DNA from: Pokkaliibacter plantistimulans
GTDB lineage: Bacteria > Pseudomonadota > Gammaproteobacteria > Pseudomonadales > Balneatricaceae
NCBI RefSeq assembly: GCF_046844695.1
Contig: NZ_CP177354.1
Location: forward strand, 4,898,001 to 4,962,000
DNA length: 64,000 nt
Direction: 5' to 3'
Shown: positions 8,339-16,337 of the stretch, one piece after another
How the letters are laid out: the number at the start of each line of letters is the position of its first letter
How positions within the stretch are numbered: the first letter of the stretch is position 1
Made by a program: the position numbers and the translations under genes
Notes under the pieces: generated by a model
The model's input: only the letters and a program-made list of their open reading frames with translations
Databases searched by the model: none
What the model was told of the DNA's origin: nothing

Positions 8339-8647
8339 ATGAACTCAAGCCCCGATATCGACGCCATCGTCAAGGCACTGGCCCACCCGGTCAGACGCCA
8401 GATACTGGCGTGGCTTAAGGAGCCTGAACACTGGTTCGCCACCCAGGCCACTCCACTGGAGCTGGGTGTTTGCGCAGGAATGATCTTCCAGCAGACCGGT
8501 CTGTCTCAGTCGACGACTTCAGCCCATCTGGCCGCCTTGCAGCGGGCAGATCTGGTCACGACCCAGAAGATCGGCCAATGGATCTACTTCCGGCGCAATG
8601 AACCGGTCATCCAGGCCTTTTTACAAACGTTCAGTGCCACGCTGTGA
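8339..8647 (+). CDS. ArsR-family winged-helix transcriptional regulator
   Basis: The 102-residue protein has the ArsR/SmtB layout: an N-terminal helix IVKALAHPVRRQILAWLK, a helix-turn-helix IFQQTGLSQSTTSAHLAALQRADLV (about residues 53-77) and the wing TTQKIGQWIYFRRNEP. The metal-binding ELCVC motif of arsenic or zinc sensors is absent; a single cysteine sits at about residue 46 (GVCAGM), so a thiol-redox or electrophile sensor is possible. It stands directly before an Old Yellow Enzyme gene on the same strand, a common pairing in Pseudomonas-like bacteria, and it most likely represses that gene and itself through the palindrome at 8294. Inducer unknown. Confidence 0.9.
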   Translation: MNSSPDIDAIVKALAHPVRRQILAWLKEPEHWFATQATPLELGVCAGMIFQQTGLSQSTTSAHLAALQRADLVTTQKIGQWIYFRRNEPVIQAFLQTFSATL

Positions 8648-8756
8648 GCCCGGCACTGAACCATTGATGCGTTACTGAACGAGCGAACACCGAAAGAGGC
8701 TCCCCTGTTTCGGTGAAATGATGCTCTTTGATGGTAAGAAACGAGGAAAGTACCCC

Positions 8757-9815
8757 ATGTCCGTATTGTTTGAATCTCTGCAAGTCGGCGCCCTGCAACT
8801 CCCCAACCGTATTGTCATGGCACCGCTGACCCGTTGCCGTGCCGATGAAGGCCGGATTCCCAATGCACTGATGGCGGAGTACTACACTCAGCGTGCCAGT
8901 GCTGGCCTGATCCTGACCGAAGCCACCTCTGTCACCCCCATGGGCGTGGGTTATCCCAACACTCCGGGGATCTGGAACGAGGCACAGGTACAAGGCTGGC
9001 GCCAGGTGACCGAGGCAGTACATGCCAAAGGTGGCCGTATCATGCTGCAGCTGTGGCACGTTGGCCGCATTTCTGACCCCATCTATCTCGACGGCGAATT
9101 GCCGGTCGCCCCCAGCGCTGTGCAGCCTGCCGGTCATGTCAGTCTGGTGCGCCCGGAAAAAGCCTTCGTCACTCCGCGCCCGCTGGCTACCGAAGAGCTG
9201 CCCGGTATTGTCGAGGCGTATCGTCAGGGTGCCATCAATGCCAAAGCGGCAGGATTTGACGGTGTCGAAGTGCACTCCGCCAACGGCTACCTGCTGGAGC
9301 AGTTCCTCGCTACCGGCAGTAACCTGCGCGATGACCAGTATGGTGGCTCGGTAGAAAACCGTGCCCGCCTGCTGATGGAAGTCACCGATGCCGTCATCAG
9401 TGTGTGGGGAGCGGATCGCGTGGGCGTTCACCTGTCTCCACGTGGCGATGCACACGATATCAGGCACAGTGATCGCGAAGCGGTGTACTCCTACGTCGCC
9501 CGTGAACTTGGCAAACGCAAGATTGCCTTTATCTGTGCCCGCGAAGCTGAGGGTGATGACAGTCTCGGCGCCAAACTGAAAGACCTGTTTGGTGGCGTCT
9601 ATATTGCCAATGAAAAATTCACCGCCGCCTCCGCTGAAGCGGCCATTGAACGCGGTGTGACCGATGCAGTTGCCTTTGGCGTACCCTATATTGCCAACCC
9701 TGACCTGCCTGAGCGCTTTGCACAGGGAGCAGCGCTGAACGCACCCGATACCAGCACGTTCTATGGTGCCGGTGCAGAGGGCTATACCAGCTACCCAACG
9801 CTGGGTGCCAGCTGA
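8757..9815 (+). CDS. Old Yellow Enzyme family NADPH:flavin oxidoreductase (NemA-like)
   Basis: This FMN enzyme reduces activated C=C bonds and often nitro compounds or N-ethylmaleimide using NADPH. The 352 residues form one TIM barrel. Seen are LPNRIVMAPLTRCRA (FMN-binding, Thr25), the substrate-binding His173/Asn176 pair in VEVHSANGYLLEQFL, and NLRDDQYGGSVENRARLL typical of the family. The start at 8757 is preferred over an ATG at 8718 because GAGGAAAG (8743-8750) is well spaced and the family begins with a short leader to LF-P. It lies 109 bases after the ArsR-type gene and probably answers to it. The exact physiological substrate cannot be told. Confidence 0.93.
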   Translation: MSVLFESLQVGALQLPNRIVMAPLTRCRADEGRIPNALMAEYYTQRASAGLILTEATSVTPMGVGYPNTPGIWNEAQVQGWRQVTEAVHAKGGRIMLQLWHVGRISDPIYLDGELPVAPSAVQPAGHVSLVRPEKAFVTPRPLATEELPGIVEAYRQGAINAKAAGFDGVEVHSANGYLLEQFLATGSNLRDDQYGGSVENRARLLMEVTDAVISVWGADRVGVHLSPRGDAHDIRHSDREAVYSYVARELGKRKIAFICAREAEGDDSLGAKLKDLFGGVYIANEKFTAASAEAAIERGVTDAVAFGVPYIANPDLPERFAQGAALNAPDTSTFYGAGAEGYTSYPTLGAS

Positions 9816-9867
9816 GAAGCGGATTACGGTCCAGCCCGTTCAGCCGGGTGCAACACAAAAATTAAAT

Positions 9868-9916
9868 GAAAATTATTATCATTAGCATTGACAGGAAAAG
9901 ACTAGCTCCCTAGTAT
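9868..9916 (+). promoter_or_regulatory. Promoter with Fur box for sRNA copy 2
   Basis: GAAAATTATTATCATTAGC (9868-9886) matches 15 of 19 Fur consensus positions. It abuts -35 TTGACA (9888-9893), spacer 17, -10 TAGTAT (9911-9916). Fur binding here would cover the -35. Confidence 0.8.
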
Positions 9917-9923
9917 GCGTCGT

Positions 9924-10060
9924 CAGGGAACGCAATTACCCATGCCTCCACCCCTTCAGCAAGTTCGCTTGCTGCACATAGCCCGGCGGTCATAGGTTGT
10001 TTTCTCTCATCAAAGCTAATCACGGTTCTTAGCCCCGCTCTTGCGGGGCTTCTTTTTTCT
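9924..10060 (+). ncRNA. Candidate Fur-controlled small RNA, copy 2 (PrrF/RyhB-like architecture)
   Basis: Predicted about 137 nt. The 5' end CAGGGAACGCAAT is conserved with copy 1. A perfect 7-bp stem CAGCAAG/CTTGCTG closed by a UUCG tetraloop lies at 9957-9974. The core 9995-10038 differs from copy 1 at one base. The terminator AGCCCCGC/GCGGGGCT (10031-10050) is followed by TCTTTTTT. The terminator loops differ (TCTT here, CCCATC in copy 1) while the stem is kept, which argues for selection on structure. The middle part differs between the copies, so they may have separate as well as shared targets. Confidence 0.8.
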
Positions 10061-10381
10061 GGTCCGCACCGTTTTCTGACGCAGTGTGCGGACGGCGCCA
10101 GCAAGTTTCACATTCCTTTCCTCATCCCCTCATTTCATCCTGTATGATGCACGACAACACATACTCGCCCGACCTTTCCCCCAATATGGAACGATTTGCA
10201 GATTTGTCGGTCAGATACGCCATCGGTAGGTTCCTGACTGCACATTTGTCTGAGCTTCACGGCCCCCTTAAAGCGCTCTGGTAGCTGTACTACGCGCGGA
10301 ACCTCAGCAAGTCACAGAGGGTGGCCGCGCAGCAAGCCTGGGCATGATGACCGACCGATCAATCCTTTTCAGCGACGCGCC

Positions 10382-11818
10382 ATGATCAACAGTCTGAAAC
10401 TCAAAGTATTTCTGGTCCTGCTGGCGACCATCGCCGCTGTCGTGATGACAGCCTTTGTCGTATTCCAGTGGAGTTTTCAGCGCGGCTTTATCGACTATCT
10501 GCATTCACAGGAGCAGAGCCGCATCCAGCAGGTCACTCAGGAAGCCTGCCTGCTCTACAAACAGAGCAACTCCTGGACGCCGGTGGTAGACAATGCCGCC
10601 CTGTGGCGCCGCGTGCGCTACGCGGGCAATGTCGATGCCGACATTATCGTCAAGGCGCTGGACGACTATGAAAGCCGCACCAATGAGCCCCTGCCAGACT
10701 GGAGCAATGCCAGCCTCAATGACGGCGACACCCCCTTCGAAGCACGTCTTTCACTCTATGACCCACAAAAGAACTGGCTGACCGGCAGCAGCAATAACGA
10801 GCGCCCGTCAGACTTTTATCCCATCAGTTGTGAACACAAGCTGACAGGTTTTATCGGCGTGGTCATGAAGCCGGAAATGCTGCATATGCGCGATCAGGCT
10901 TTTACTGAGGAACAGACTCAGAGTTTTGTCATCCTTGCGCTGGTGACCGTGTTTATTGCGACGCTGGTGGCCTGGCCTGTGGCCCAGCGCCTGACCCGGC
11001 CCCTCAAGGCCCTGAGTAACGCCAGCCATAAACTGGCTAACGGCGAATACTCCATCCGCCTGAACAACCGCTCCAAAGATGAAATTGGCCGTCTGGCCAA
11101 GGACTTCAACCGCATGGCGCAGACCCTGCAGGAAAACGAAGAAGGCCGGCGTCGCTGGATGGCGGGGATCGCCCATGAGCTGCGGACACCGCTGGCCATC
11201 CTGCAAGGTGAGATCGAAGCCATTCAGGACGGCATCCGCCCTCTCAATCAGCAGAGTCTGGCATCACTTCACCATGAGACTCAGCAGCTCAAACGCCTGG
11301 TGGATGACCTGTACGAACTCGCGCTCAGTGACCGTGGCGTGGTCAGCTACCGCATGGAAGATATTGATCTGGTTGAATGTCTGGAACAAAGTGTGGAATC
11401 GAGCCGGCACAGCTTCGAAGAGAAGAATCTCGATCTGAGCCTCGATGTGGGCACCATTACCCATATTCCACTGAAAGCCGACTACCGCCGCCTGAGCCAG
11501 CTGTTTACCAATCTACTCAGCAACTCGACGCGCTATACCGACGCTCCCGGGCAATGTCGGGTCAGTGTGGCGGTCGCGGACGACTGGGCAGAGATTAACG
11601 TGATGGACAGCAGCCCCGGTGTCGAGCCGGAAAACCTGCCACGCATGTTTGAACGATTTTTCCGTGGTGAAGGTTCGCGTAACCGCGCCTACGGCGGCGC
11701 CGGCCTTGGGCTGAGTATCTGCCACAACATTGTGGAGGCTCATGGCGGCACAATTGAGTCACGCCCCTCACCCCTGGGGGGAGTATGGATACATGTGAAG
11801 CTCCCGCTGGATACCTGA
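10382..11818 (+). CDS. baeS: BaeS-like sensor histidine kinase
   Basis: A 478-residue membrane sensor kinase. A first membrane helix lies at residues 5-28, a periplasmic domain of about 150 residues follows, and a second helix (SFVILALVTVFIATLVAWPVA) at about 180-200. Then come HAMP (LTRPLKALSNASHKLANG), HisKA with the phospho-acceptor His265 in GIAHELRTPLAILQGE, and the ATPase lid with FTNLLSNSTRYT, DSSPGV and the GGAGLGLSICHNIV G-box. Domain order, the short HAMP-to-H-box distance and the partner regulator match BaeS of envelope stress. It is followed after 46 bases by its regulator. The stimulus is not predictable. Confidence 0.85.
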   Translation: MINSLKLKVFLVLLATIAAVVMTAFVVFQWSFQRGFIDYLHSQEQSRIQQVTQEACLLYKQSNSWTPVVDNAALWRRVRYAGNVDADIIVKALDDYESRTNEPLPDWSNASLNDGDTPFEARLSLYDPQKNWLTGSSNNERPSDFYPISCEHKLTGFIGVVMKPEMLHMRDQAFTEEQTQSFVILALVTVFIATLVAWPVAQRLTRPLKALSNASHKLANGEYSIRLNNRSKDEIGRLAKDFNRMAQTLQENEEGRRRWMAGIAHELRTPLAILQGEIEAIQDGIRPLNQQSLASLHHETQQLKRLVDDLYELALSDRGVVSYRMEDIDLVECLEQSVESSRHSFEEKNLDLSLDVGTITHIPLKADYRRLSQLFTNLLSNSTRYTDAPGQCRVSVAVADDWAEINVMDSSPGVEPENLPRMFERFFRGEGSRNRAYGGAGLGLSICHNIVEAHGGTIESRPSPLGGVWIHVKLPLDT

Positions 11819-11864
11819 ATTACTGCAGAAACGACTATTTACTTAACTTGATTGGAGTGACGGG

Positions 11865-12554
11865 ATGCCAAACAAAATTCTGGTCGTCGAAGATGAACCC
11901 AAGCTGGCCCAGCTACTGACTGACTATCTCAGCAGCTCAGGGTATGACTGCCGCCACATCGACAACGGTGATGAGGTGGAGGCCTGGGTCAAGGCCAACA
12001 GCCCTGACGTGATTCTGCTCGACATCATGCTACCCGGCAAAGACGGTCTGAGCCTGTGCCGTGATATCCGCATGTTCAGCAGCGTGCCCATCATCATGGT
12101 GACAGCACGCGTGGAAGAGATTGATCGTCTGATCGGTCTGGAAATGGGTGCCGATGACTATATCTGCAAACCCTTCAGCCCGCGCGAAGTGGTAGCCCGC
12201 GTCAAGGCCATTCTGCGTCGCCAGTCGCTGCTGGCCGAACCCAACAGCAGCGAAGCCCAGGAGTCCATCCTGACGCTGGACCCGCACAGCATGCGCGCAA
12301 CCCATCAGGGCCGCCATGTGGAGCTGACGCAGGTGGAATTCCAGCTGCTGTCGGTGCTGTACCAGTCACCCGGCCGTATCTTTACCCGTGAGCAGATCAT
12401 GCAGCGTATCTATGGCGATCACCGTATCGTCAGCGACCGTACCATCGACAGCCACATCAAGAAGCTGCGTCGCAAGATCGAGCAGCTGATCCCCAATACC
12501 CTGCTGATTCAGTCAGTCTACGGTGCCGGTTACCGTTTCGACCTGCCCGGTTAA
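11865..12554 (+). CDS. baeR: BaeR-like OmpR-family response regulator
   Basis: 229 residues. The receiver domain has the acidic pocket ED at 9-10, phospho-acceptor Asp53 (DVILLDIMLPGKDG), Thr in MVTAR and Lys in DYICKPFSPREVVARVKAILRR, the last stretch being typical of BaeR. The C-terminal winged helix (about 130-228) ends with SDRTIDSHIKKLRRKIE and the wing SVYGAGYRFD. Translation is probably coupled or closely spaced with baeS upstream. Targets in other bacteria are multidrug efflux and envelope genes; none of those lies beside it here. Confidence 0.87.
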   Translation: MPNKILVVEDEPKLAQLLTDYLSSSGYDCRHIDNGDEVEAWVKANSPDVILLDIMLPGKDGLSLCRDIRMFSSVPIIMVTARVEEIDRLIGLEMGADDYICKPFSPREVVARVKAILRRQSLLAEPNSSEAQESILTLDPHSMRATHQGRHVELTQVEFQLLSVLYQSPGRIFTREQIMQRIYGDHRIVSDRTIDSHIKKLRRKIEQLIPNTLLIQSVYGAGYRFDLPG

Positions 12555-12574
12555 GCCATACCACACGCCTGTCA

Positions 12575-12598
12575 CGGCGGAGTTAAACAGCTCCGCCG
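12575..12598. terminator. Hairpin between convergent baeR and the deoR-type gene
   Basis: Perfect stem CGGCGGAG/CTCCGCCG with an 8-base loop in the 73-base gap between two convergent genes. There is no real T-run, so its role as a bidirectional terminator is only likely. Confidence 0.5.
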
Positions 12599-12627
12599 AA
12601 CAACTGCCCTCATTACCCAGCCTATTT

Positions 12628-13392
12628 TCAGTCTGTACCGGCGACCCGCCAGCGGTCGGCAGCAATAACCTGCTGCAACACGCCCGGTGCCGGCTGATCA
12701 CAGATCACCAGATCAAAATCCGTGATATGCCCAACCTGACAGGTCGCCTCCTTCCCCATCTTGGTACTGTCTACCGCCAGAATACGGATACGGCAGCTCG
12801 CCAGCAGGGCTTCACGTGCCAGTACCTCATCGTCGTTGTAGTCGTACAGCGCGCCATCTGCGCCGATGCCTCCCACCGACACCACGCCGACATCGGCCCG
12901 ATAGCGCTGGAAGAAACGTAACGCTTCGCCGCCGATCACATCCTGATCACGCTTGCGTACCCGCCCACCGGCGATGGTCAGTTCACAATCGGGATGCAGG
13001 CACAGATAGCGCAGCGCGTGCAGGTTATTGGTCAGCACATGCAGACCACGATGTTCCATCAACCCGCGGGCAACCTGCTCCACCGTGGTGCCAGTACCAA
13101 GAAACACCACCTGATAGTCCTCCAGCTGAGCCGCCACCGCCTGACCAATGCGCTGCTTACCCTCAATATTGAGAATTTCCCGCTGCTCAAAACTGATATT
13201 TTCGCGGCTGGGAAAGGGCGCCACCTGCCCGTGACGACGCAACAACAGCCCTTGTTCAGTCAGCCCGCGGATATCACTGCGCAGGGTCTGAATCGACACC
13301 CCGAACTGCTCCGCCAGCAGCTCCACACTGAGAGGGCCGGACTGGTTCACCTGATCGACGATGGCCCGTCGGCGCTGTTCCAGTGTCAACAT
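12628..13392 (-). CDS. DeoR/GlpR-family transcriptional regulator
   Basis: 254 residues with the N-terminal DeoR helix-turn-helix (LTLEQRRRAIVDQVN, then LAEQFGVSIQTLRSDIRGL) and a C-terminal DeoR sugar-phosphate sensor domain with ISFEQREILNIEGKQRIGQA, VVFLGTGTTVEQVARGL and VLTNNLHALRYL. Members sense phosphorylated small molecules. It is divergent from the ABC transporter/phosphoesterase operon, and AACGAAA repeats lie between, so it very probably controls that operon. The nature of the operon suggests that its effector is a phospho-compound; this is inference. Confidence 0.92.
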   Translation of the reverse strand: MLTLEQRRRAIVDQVNQSGPLSVELLAEQFGVSIQTLRSDIRGLTEQGLLLRRHGQVAPFPSRENISFEQREILNIEGKQRIGQAVAAQLEDYQVVFLGTGTTVEQVARGLMEHRGLHVLTNNLHALRYLCLHPDCELTIAGGRVRKRDQDVIGGEALRFFQRYRADVGVVSVGGIGADGALYDYNDDEVLAREALLASCRIRILAVDSTKMGKEATCQVGHITDFDLVICDQPAPGVLQQVIAADRWRVAGTD

Positions 13393-13430
13393 CTGCTATC
13401 CCTCATCTCCTCAAGACTGTCTTTATATAA

Positions 13431-13510
13431 AACGAAAACAATTAACCAATCAAACGAAAGATAACATTCATAAAAATGTAAAAACCCTTCGCTAACCTCA
13501 GCAACGAAAG
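13431..13510. promoter_or_regulatory. AACGAAA repeats, probable DeoR-type operator
   Basis: The divergent gap contains AACGAAA three times in direct orientation (13431-13437, 13453-13459, 13503-13509), the last two extended to AACGAAAGAT-ACA. Spacings of 22 and 50 bases put them roughly on one DNA face. Many DeoR-family regulators bind repeated motifs containing TTTCGTT. Confidence 0.55.
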
Positions 13511-13575
13511 ATGACAATACCACCCTGCAACCATTGAACCGGCCCTTTGCGTGCCTGCTTCCGGGAGTGATAGAC

Positions 13576-14559
13576 ATGTCCATTCGTTACGTAACCGCCC
13601 TGACTCTGGCTCTGTGTGCCAGCACCAGCCTGTCGGCCCAGGCTCAGGACACCCTGGTGCTCTATACCAGCCAGCCCAACACTGATGCACAGTCCACCGT
13701 CGATGCCTTCAAAAAGGCCAATCCTGATATCGATGTGGAATGGGTGCGCGATGGTACTACCAAACTGATGACAAAGCTGCGTGCGGAAATGGCTGCTGAT
13801 GCCGCCAAGGCCGATGTGTTGCTGATCGCTGACAGCGTGTCGATGGAATCGCTGAAGCAGGATGGCCAGTTGCAGCCTTACCTCAGCGCCGAGCGCAGCC
13901 ACTATGATCCAGCCCTGTACGACAAGGAAGGCTACTACTACGGCACCAAGCTGATCACCACGGGTATCGCCTACAACACCAAGGCCGCCATGCAGCCCGC
14001 CTCATGGAGCGATTTGGCCAAGCCCGAAGCTAAGGGTCAGGTAGCCATGCCGAGCCCTCTGTATTCCGGTGCCGCACTGATTCATCTGGCAGCACTGACC
14101 AACGACAAGACCTTTGGCTGGGACTATTACAAGGCGCTGAAAAACAACGACACCATGGCCCAGGGTGGTAATGGCGGCGTGCTCAAGGCGCTGGCCTCCG
14201 GCACCAAGAGCTACGGCATGCTGGTGGACTACATGGCGATCCGTGAGAAGGCCAAGGGTGCCCCCATCGATTTCGTCTTCCCCAAAGAAGGGGTGAGCAT
14301 GGTTACTGAGCCGGTCGCGATTCTGAAGCAGGCCAAACATCTGGCCGCCGCGAAGAAGTTTGTCGACTTCGTGCTGTCGCAACAGGGCCAGCAACTGGTG
14401 CTGAGCCAGGGTTATATTCCTGCCCACAATGACATGCCCGTCCCCGAAGGCTTCCCCGCGCGTGCCAGTATCAAACTGCTGCCCTTCGATGCCGCACTGG
14501 CGCTGAAACAGGCCGAGCAGGATAAAACCGAGTTCGCTGATATCTTTGGCGCCCAGTAA
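13576..14559 (+). CDS. Periplasmic substrate-binding protein of an Fe3+/phosphonate-type ABC importer
   Basis: A 327-residue exported protein. The signal peptide MSIRYVTALTLALCAS ends near SAQA-QD. The mature part starts DTLVLYTSQPNTDAQSTVDAF, typical of the class of iron- and 2-aminoethylphosphonate-binding proteins (AfuA/PhnS2 type), with KGQVAMPSPLYSGAALIHLAAL in the hinge region. The start at 13576 is chosen for GGGAGTGATAGAC and because a longer frame from 13534 would bury the signal. There is no tyrosine pair arrangement I can confidently assign to ferric iron. The linked phosphoesterase genes point to a phosphorylated or phosphonate substrate; the annotation 2-aminoethylphosphonate would be an over-call since phnW/phnX are absent. 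Confidence 0.85.
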   Translation: MSIRYVTALTLALCASTSLSAQAQDTLVLYTSQPNTDAQSTVDAFKKANPDIDVEWVRDGTTKLMTKLRAEMAADAAKADVLLIADSVSMESLKQDGQLQPYLSAERSHYDPALYDKEGYYYGTKLITTGIAYNTKAAMQPASWSDLAKPEAKGQVAMPSPLYSGAALIHLAALTNDKTFGWDYYKALKNNDTMAQGGNGGVLKALASGTKSYGMLVDYMAIREKAKGAPIDFVFPKEGVSMVTEPVAILKQAKHLAAAKKFVDFVLSQQGQQLVLSQGYIPAHNDMPVPEGFPARASIKLLPFDAALALKQAEQDKTEFADIFGAQ

Positions 14560-16337
14560 TGATGACGGATCGTCCTTCAGGCGCTCTCGCCGCTCCCGCG
14601 ACCACCGGTCGCGGGAGCGGCCTGCTGCTCGGGTGGTGTCGACGCAACCCGTCGGCAACCGCCAGCCAGCAGGTGCTGCTTTATGCACTGTTGCTGATCA
14701 TTCTGCTGCTCAGCGTATTGCCAAGCCTGCGTTTGCTATGGCAAGCCCTGCAAGGCTGGCAGCAGGGCCTGGATGCCCCCTTTATCAGAATGCTGCGCAG
14801 TGCGGCGACCTGGACAGCGCTGGAGCACAGCCTCTATACCAGCCTGCTGGGCACCGCACTGGCCCTGTTGCTCGGGGGGCTGTTCGCCCTGATTCTCACC
14901 CTGACCGATGTGCGCGGCCGCAGTCTGTGGGTTTTCCTGTTCATGCTGCCGATGATGATTCCACCGCAGGTAACCGCGTTGAGCTGGCTGCAGTTATCCG
15001 GCCCGGCCAGCCCGTTACTCAACACCCTCGGCATTGCCCCGCCGCTGGGCAGCCCGCAACCGCTGTACTCCGCCGAGGGAGTTGCCCTGTTGCTGGGTAT
15101 TCAGCACGCGCCGCTGGTGTTTCTGGCATTACGTACCCATTTGCTGGCCATTCCTCGTGAACTGATTGAGGCCGCCCGCCTCAGCGGCGCCCATCAGCGC
15201 CGGGTCCTGTGGGATATCCTGCTGCCCCTGTGTCGTGGCGGCCTGTGGACCGGCGCGGCCATCGCCTTTGTTTCCTGTCTGGGCAACTTCGGCATTCCTG
15301 CCATGCTCGGCATCCCGGCTTCTTACTACGTCCTGCCAACGCTGATCTATCAGAAGATGGCCAGCTTTGGCGCCGACATGCTCAGTGATGTCGCCAGCCT
15401 GTCGGTGCTGATCGGCGTGGTCGCGCTTACAGGCGTCGCCCTGCAAAACCGGATTCAGCGTCAGCAGGCGCTGCCACTGCTGGGCATGGCCGGACGGGCA
15501 CTGGACTTCCAGCTGGGACGCTGGCGCCCGTGGACGGAGCTGGCGTTAGCGCTGATTCTGCTGTTGATTCTGCTGCTGCCACTGCTGGCCCTGATCACCA
15601 GCTCGCTGGTCCCCGCACTGGGTGTACCGCTGAACTGGCACAGCCTGACTTTTGCTGCCTATCAGGAAATGCTCAGCCATCAGGGCGCAACGCTGCGCGC
15701 GCTGGGTAACAGCCTGCTGCTGTCGACCGTGGCGGCCCTGCTATTGATGCTGATCAGCCTGCCACTGGCCTATCTGCTGGCACGCCGCCAAAGTCCGCTC
15801 ATACACTGGCTGCATGCGGCAATCGATGTGCCCTATGCCCTGCCGGGCGTGGTGCTGGCCATTGCCTGTATTCTGCTGTTCGCCCGCCCCCTGCCCTGGC
15901 TGAATATCAGCCTGTACGGCAGTCTTGGCATCATTCTGGTGGCGTATCTCGCTCGTTTTCTGGCCGTCAGCCTGAAACCCGTGCACAGCTCCATGCTGCA
16001 ACTGGACCCGGCTCTGGAAGAAGCTGCACAACTGGCCGGGGCCGGATTGCTGCAGCGTCTGTTCAGTATTGTGTTGCCGCTGCTGGCGCCCTCTGCCTTT
16101 GCAGGCTGCCTGCTGGTATTTCTTACCGCCGTCAATGAACTGACCGTCTCCGCGCTGTTGTGGAGTGCAGGCAATGAAACCCTCGGTGTACTGATCTTCA
16201 ATCTTGACGAAAGCGGAGACGCGGTATTGGCATCAGCGGTGGCAGTGATGATCGTCGCGCTGGTCGCTGCCCTGATGACCGTGCTCAACCTGCTTGGCCG
16301 TTATCTGCCACAAGGAGTGATTCCATGGCAACGCTGA
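14559..16337 (+). CDS. ABC importer permease, two fused membrane modules
   Basis: 592 residues with two tandem BPD_transp_1 modules, each with about six membrane helices. Coupling-helix (EAA) motifs appear in ELIEAARLSGAHQRRVLWDI (about residue 200) and in DPALEEAAQLAGAGLLQRLF (about 485). Such internally duplicated permeases go with iron- and phosphonate-type importers (FbpB, PhnU2). The start overlaps the stop of the binding-protein gene (TAATG), and the end overlaps the ATPase gene by 13 bases, so the three are translated together. Confidence 0.92.
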   Translation: MMTDRPSGALAAPATTGRGSGLLLGWCRRNPSATASQQVLLYALLLIILLLSVLPSLRLLWQALQGWQQGLDAPFIRMLRSAATWTALEHSLYTSLLGTALALLLGGLFALILTLTDVRGRSLWVFLFMLPMMIPPQVTALSWLQLSGPASPLLNTLGIAPPLGSPQPLYSAEGVALLLGIQHAPLVFLALRTHLLAIPRELIEAARLSGAHQRRVLWDILLPLCRGGLWTGAAIAFVSCLGNFGIPAMLGIPASYYVLPTLIYQKMASFGADMLSDVASLSVLIGVVALTGVALQNRIQRQQALPLLGMAGRALDFQLGRWRPWTELALALILLLILLLPLLALITSSLVPALGVPLNWHSLTFAAYQEMLSHQGATLRALGNSLLLSTVAALLLMLISLPLAYLLARRQSPLIHWLHAAIDVPYALPGVVLAIACILLFARPLPWLNISLYGSLGIILVAYLARFLAVSLKPVHSSMLQLDPALEEAAQLAGAGLLQRLFSIVLPLLAPSAFAGCLLVFLTAVNELTVSALLWSAGNETLGVLIFNLDESGDAVLASAVAVMIVALVAALMTVLNLLGRYLPQGVIPWQR

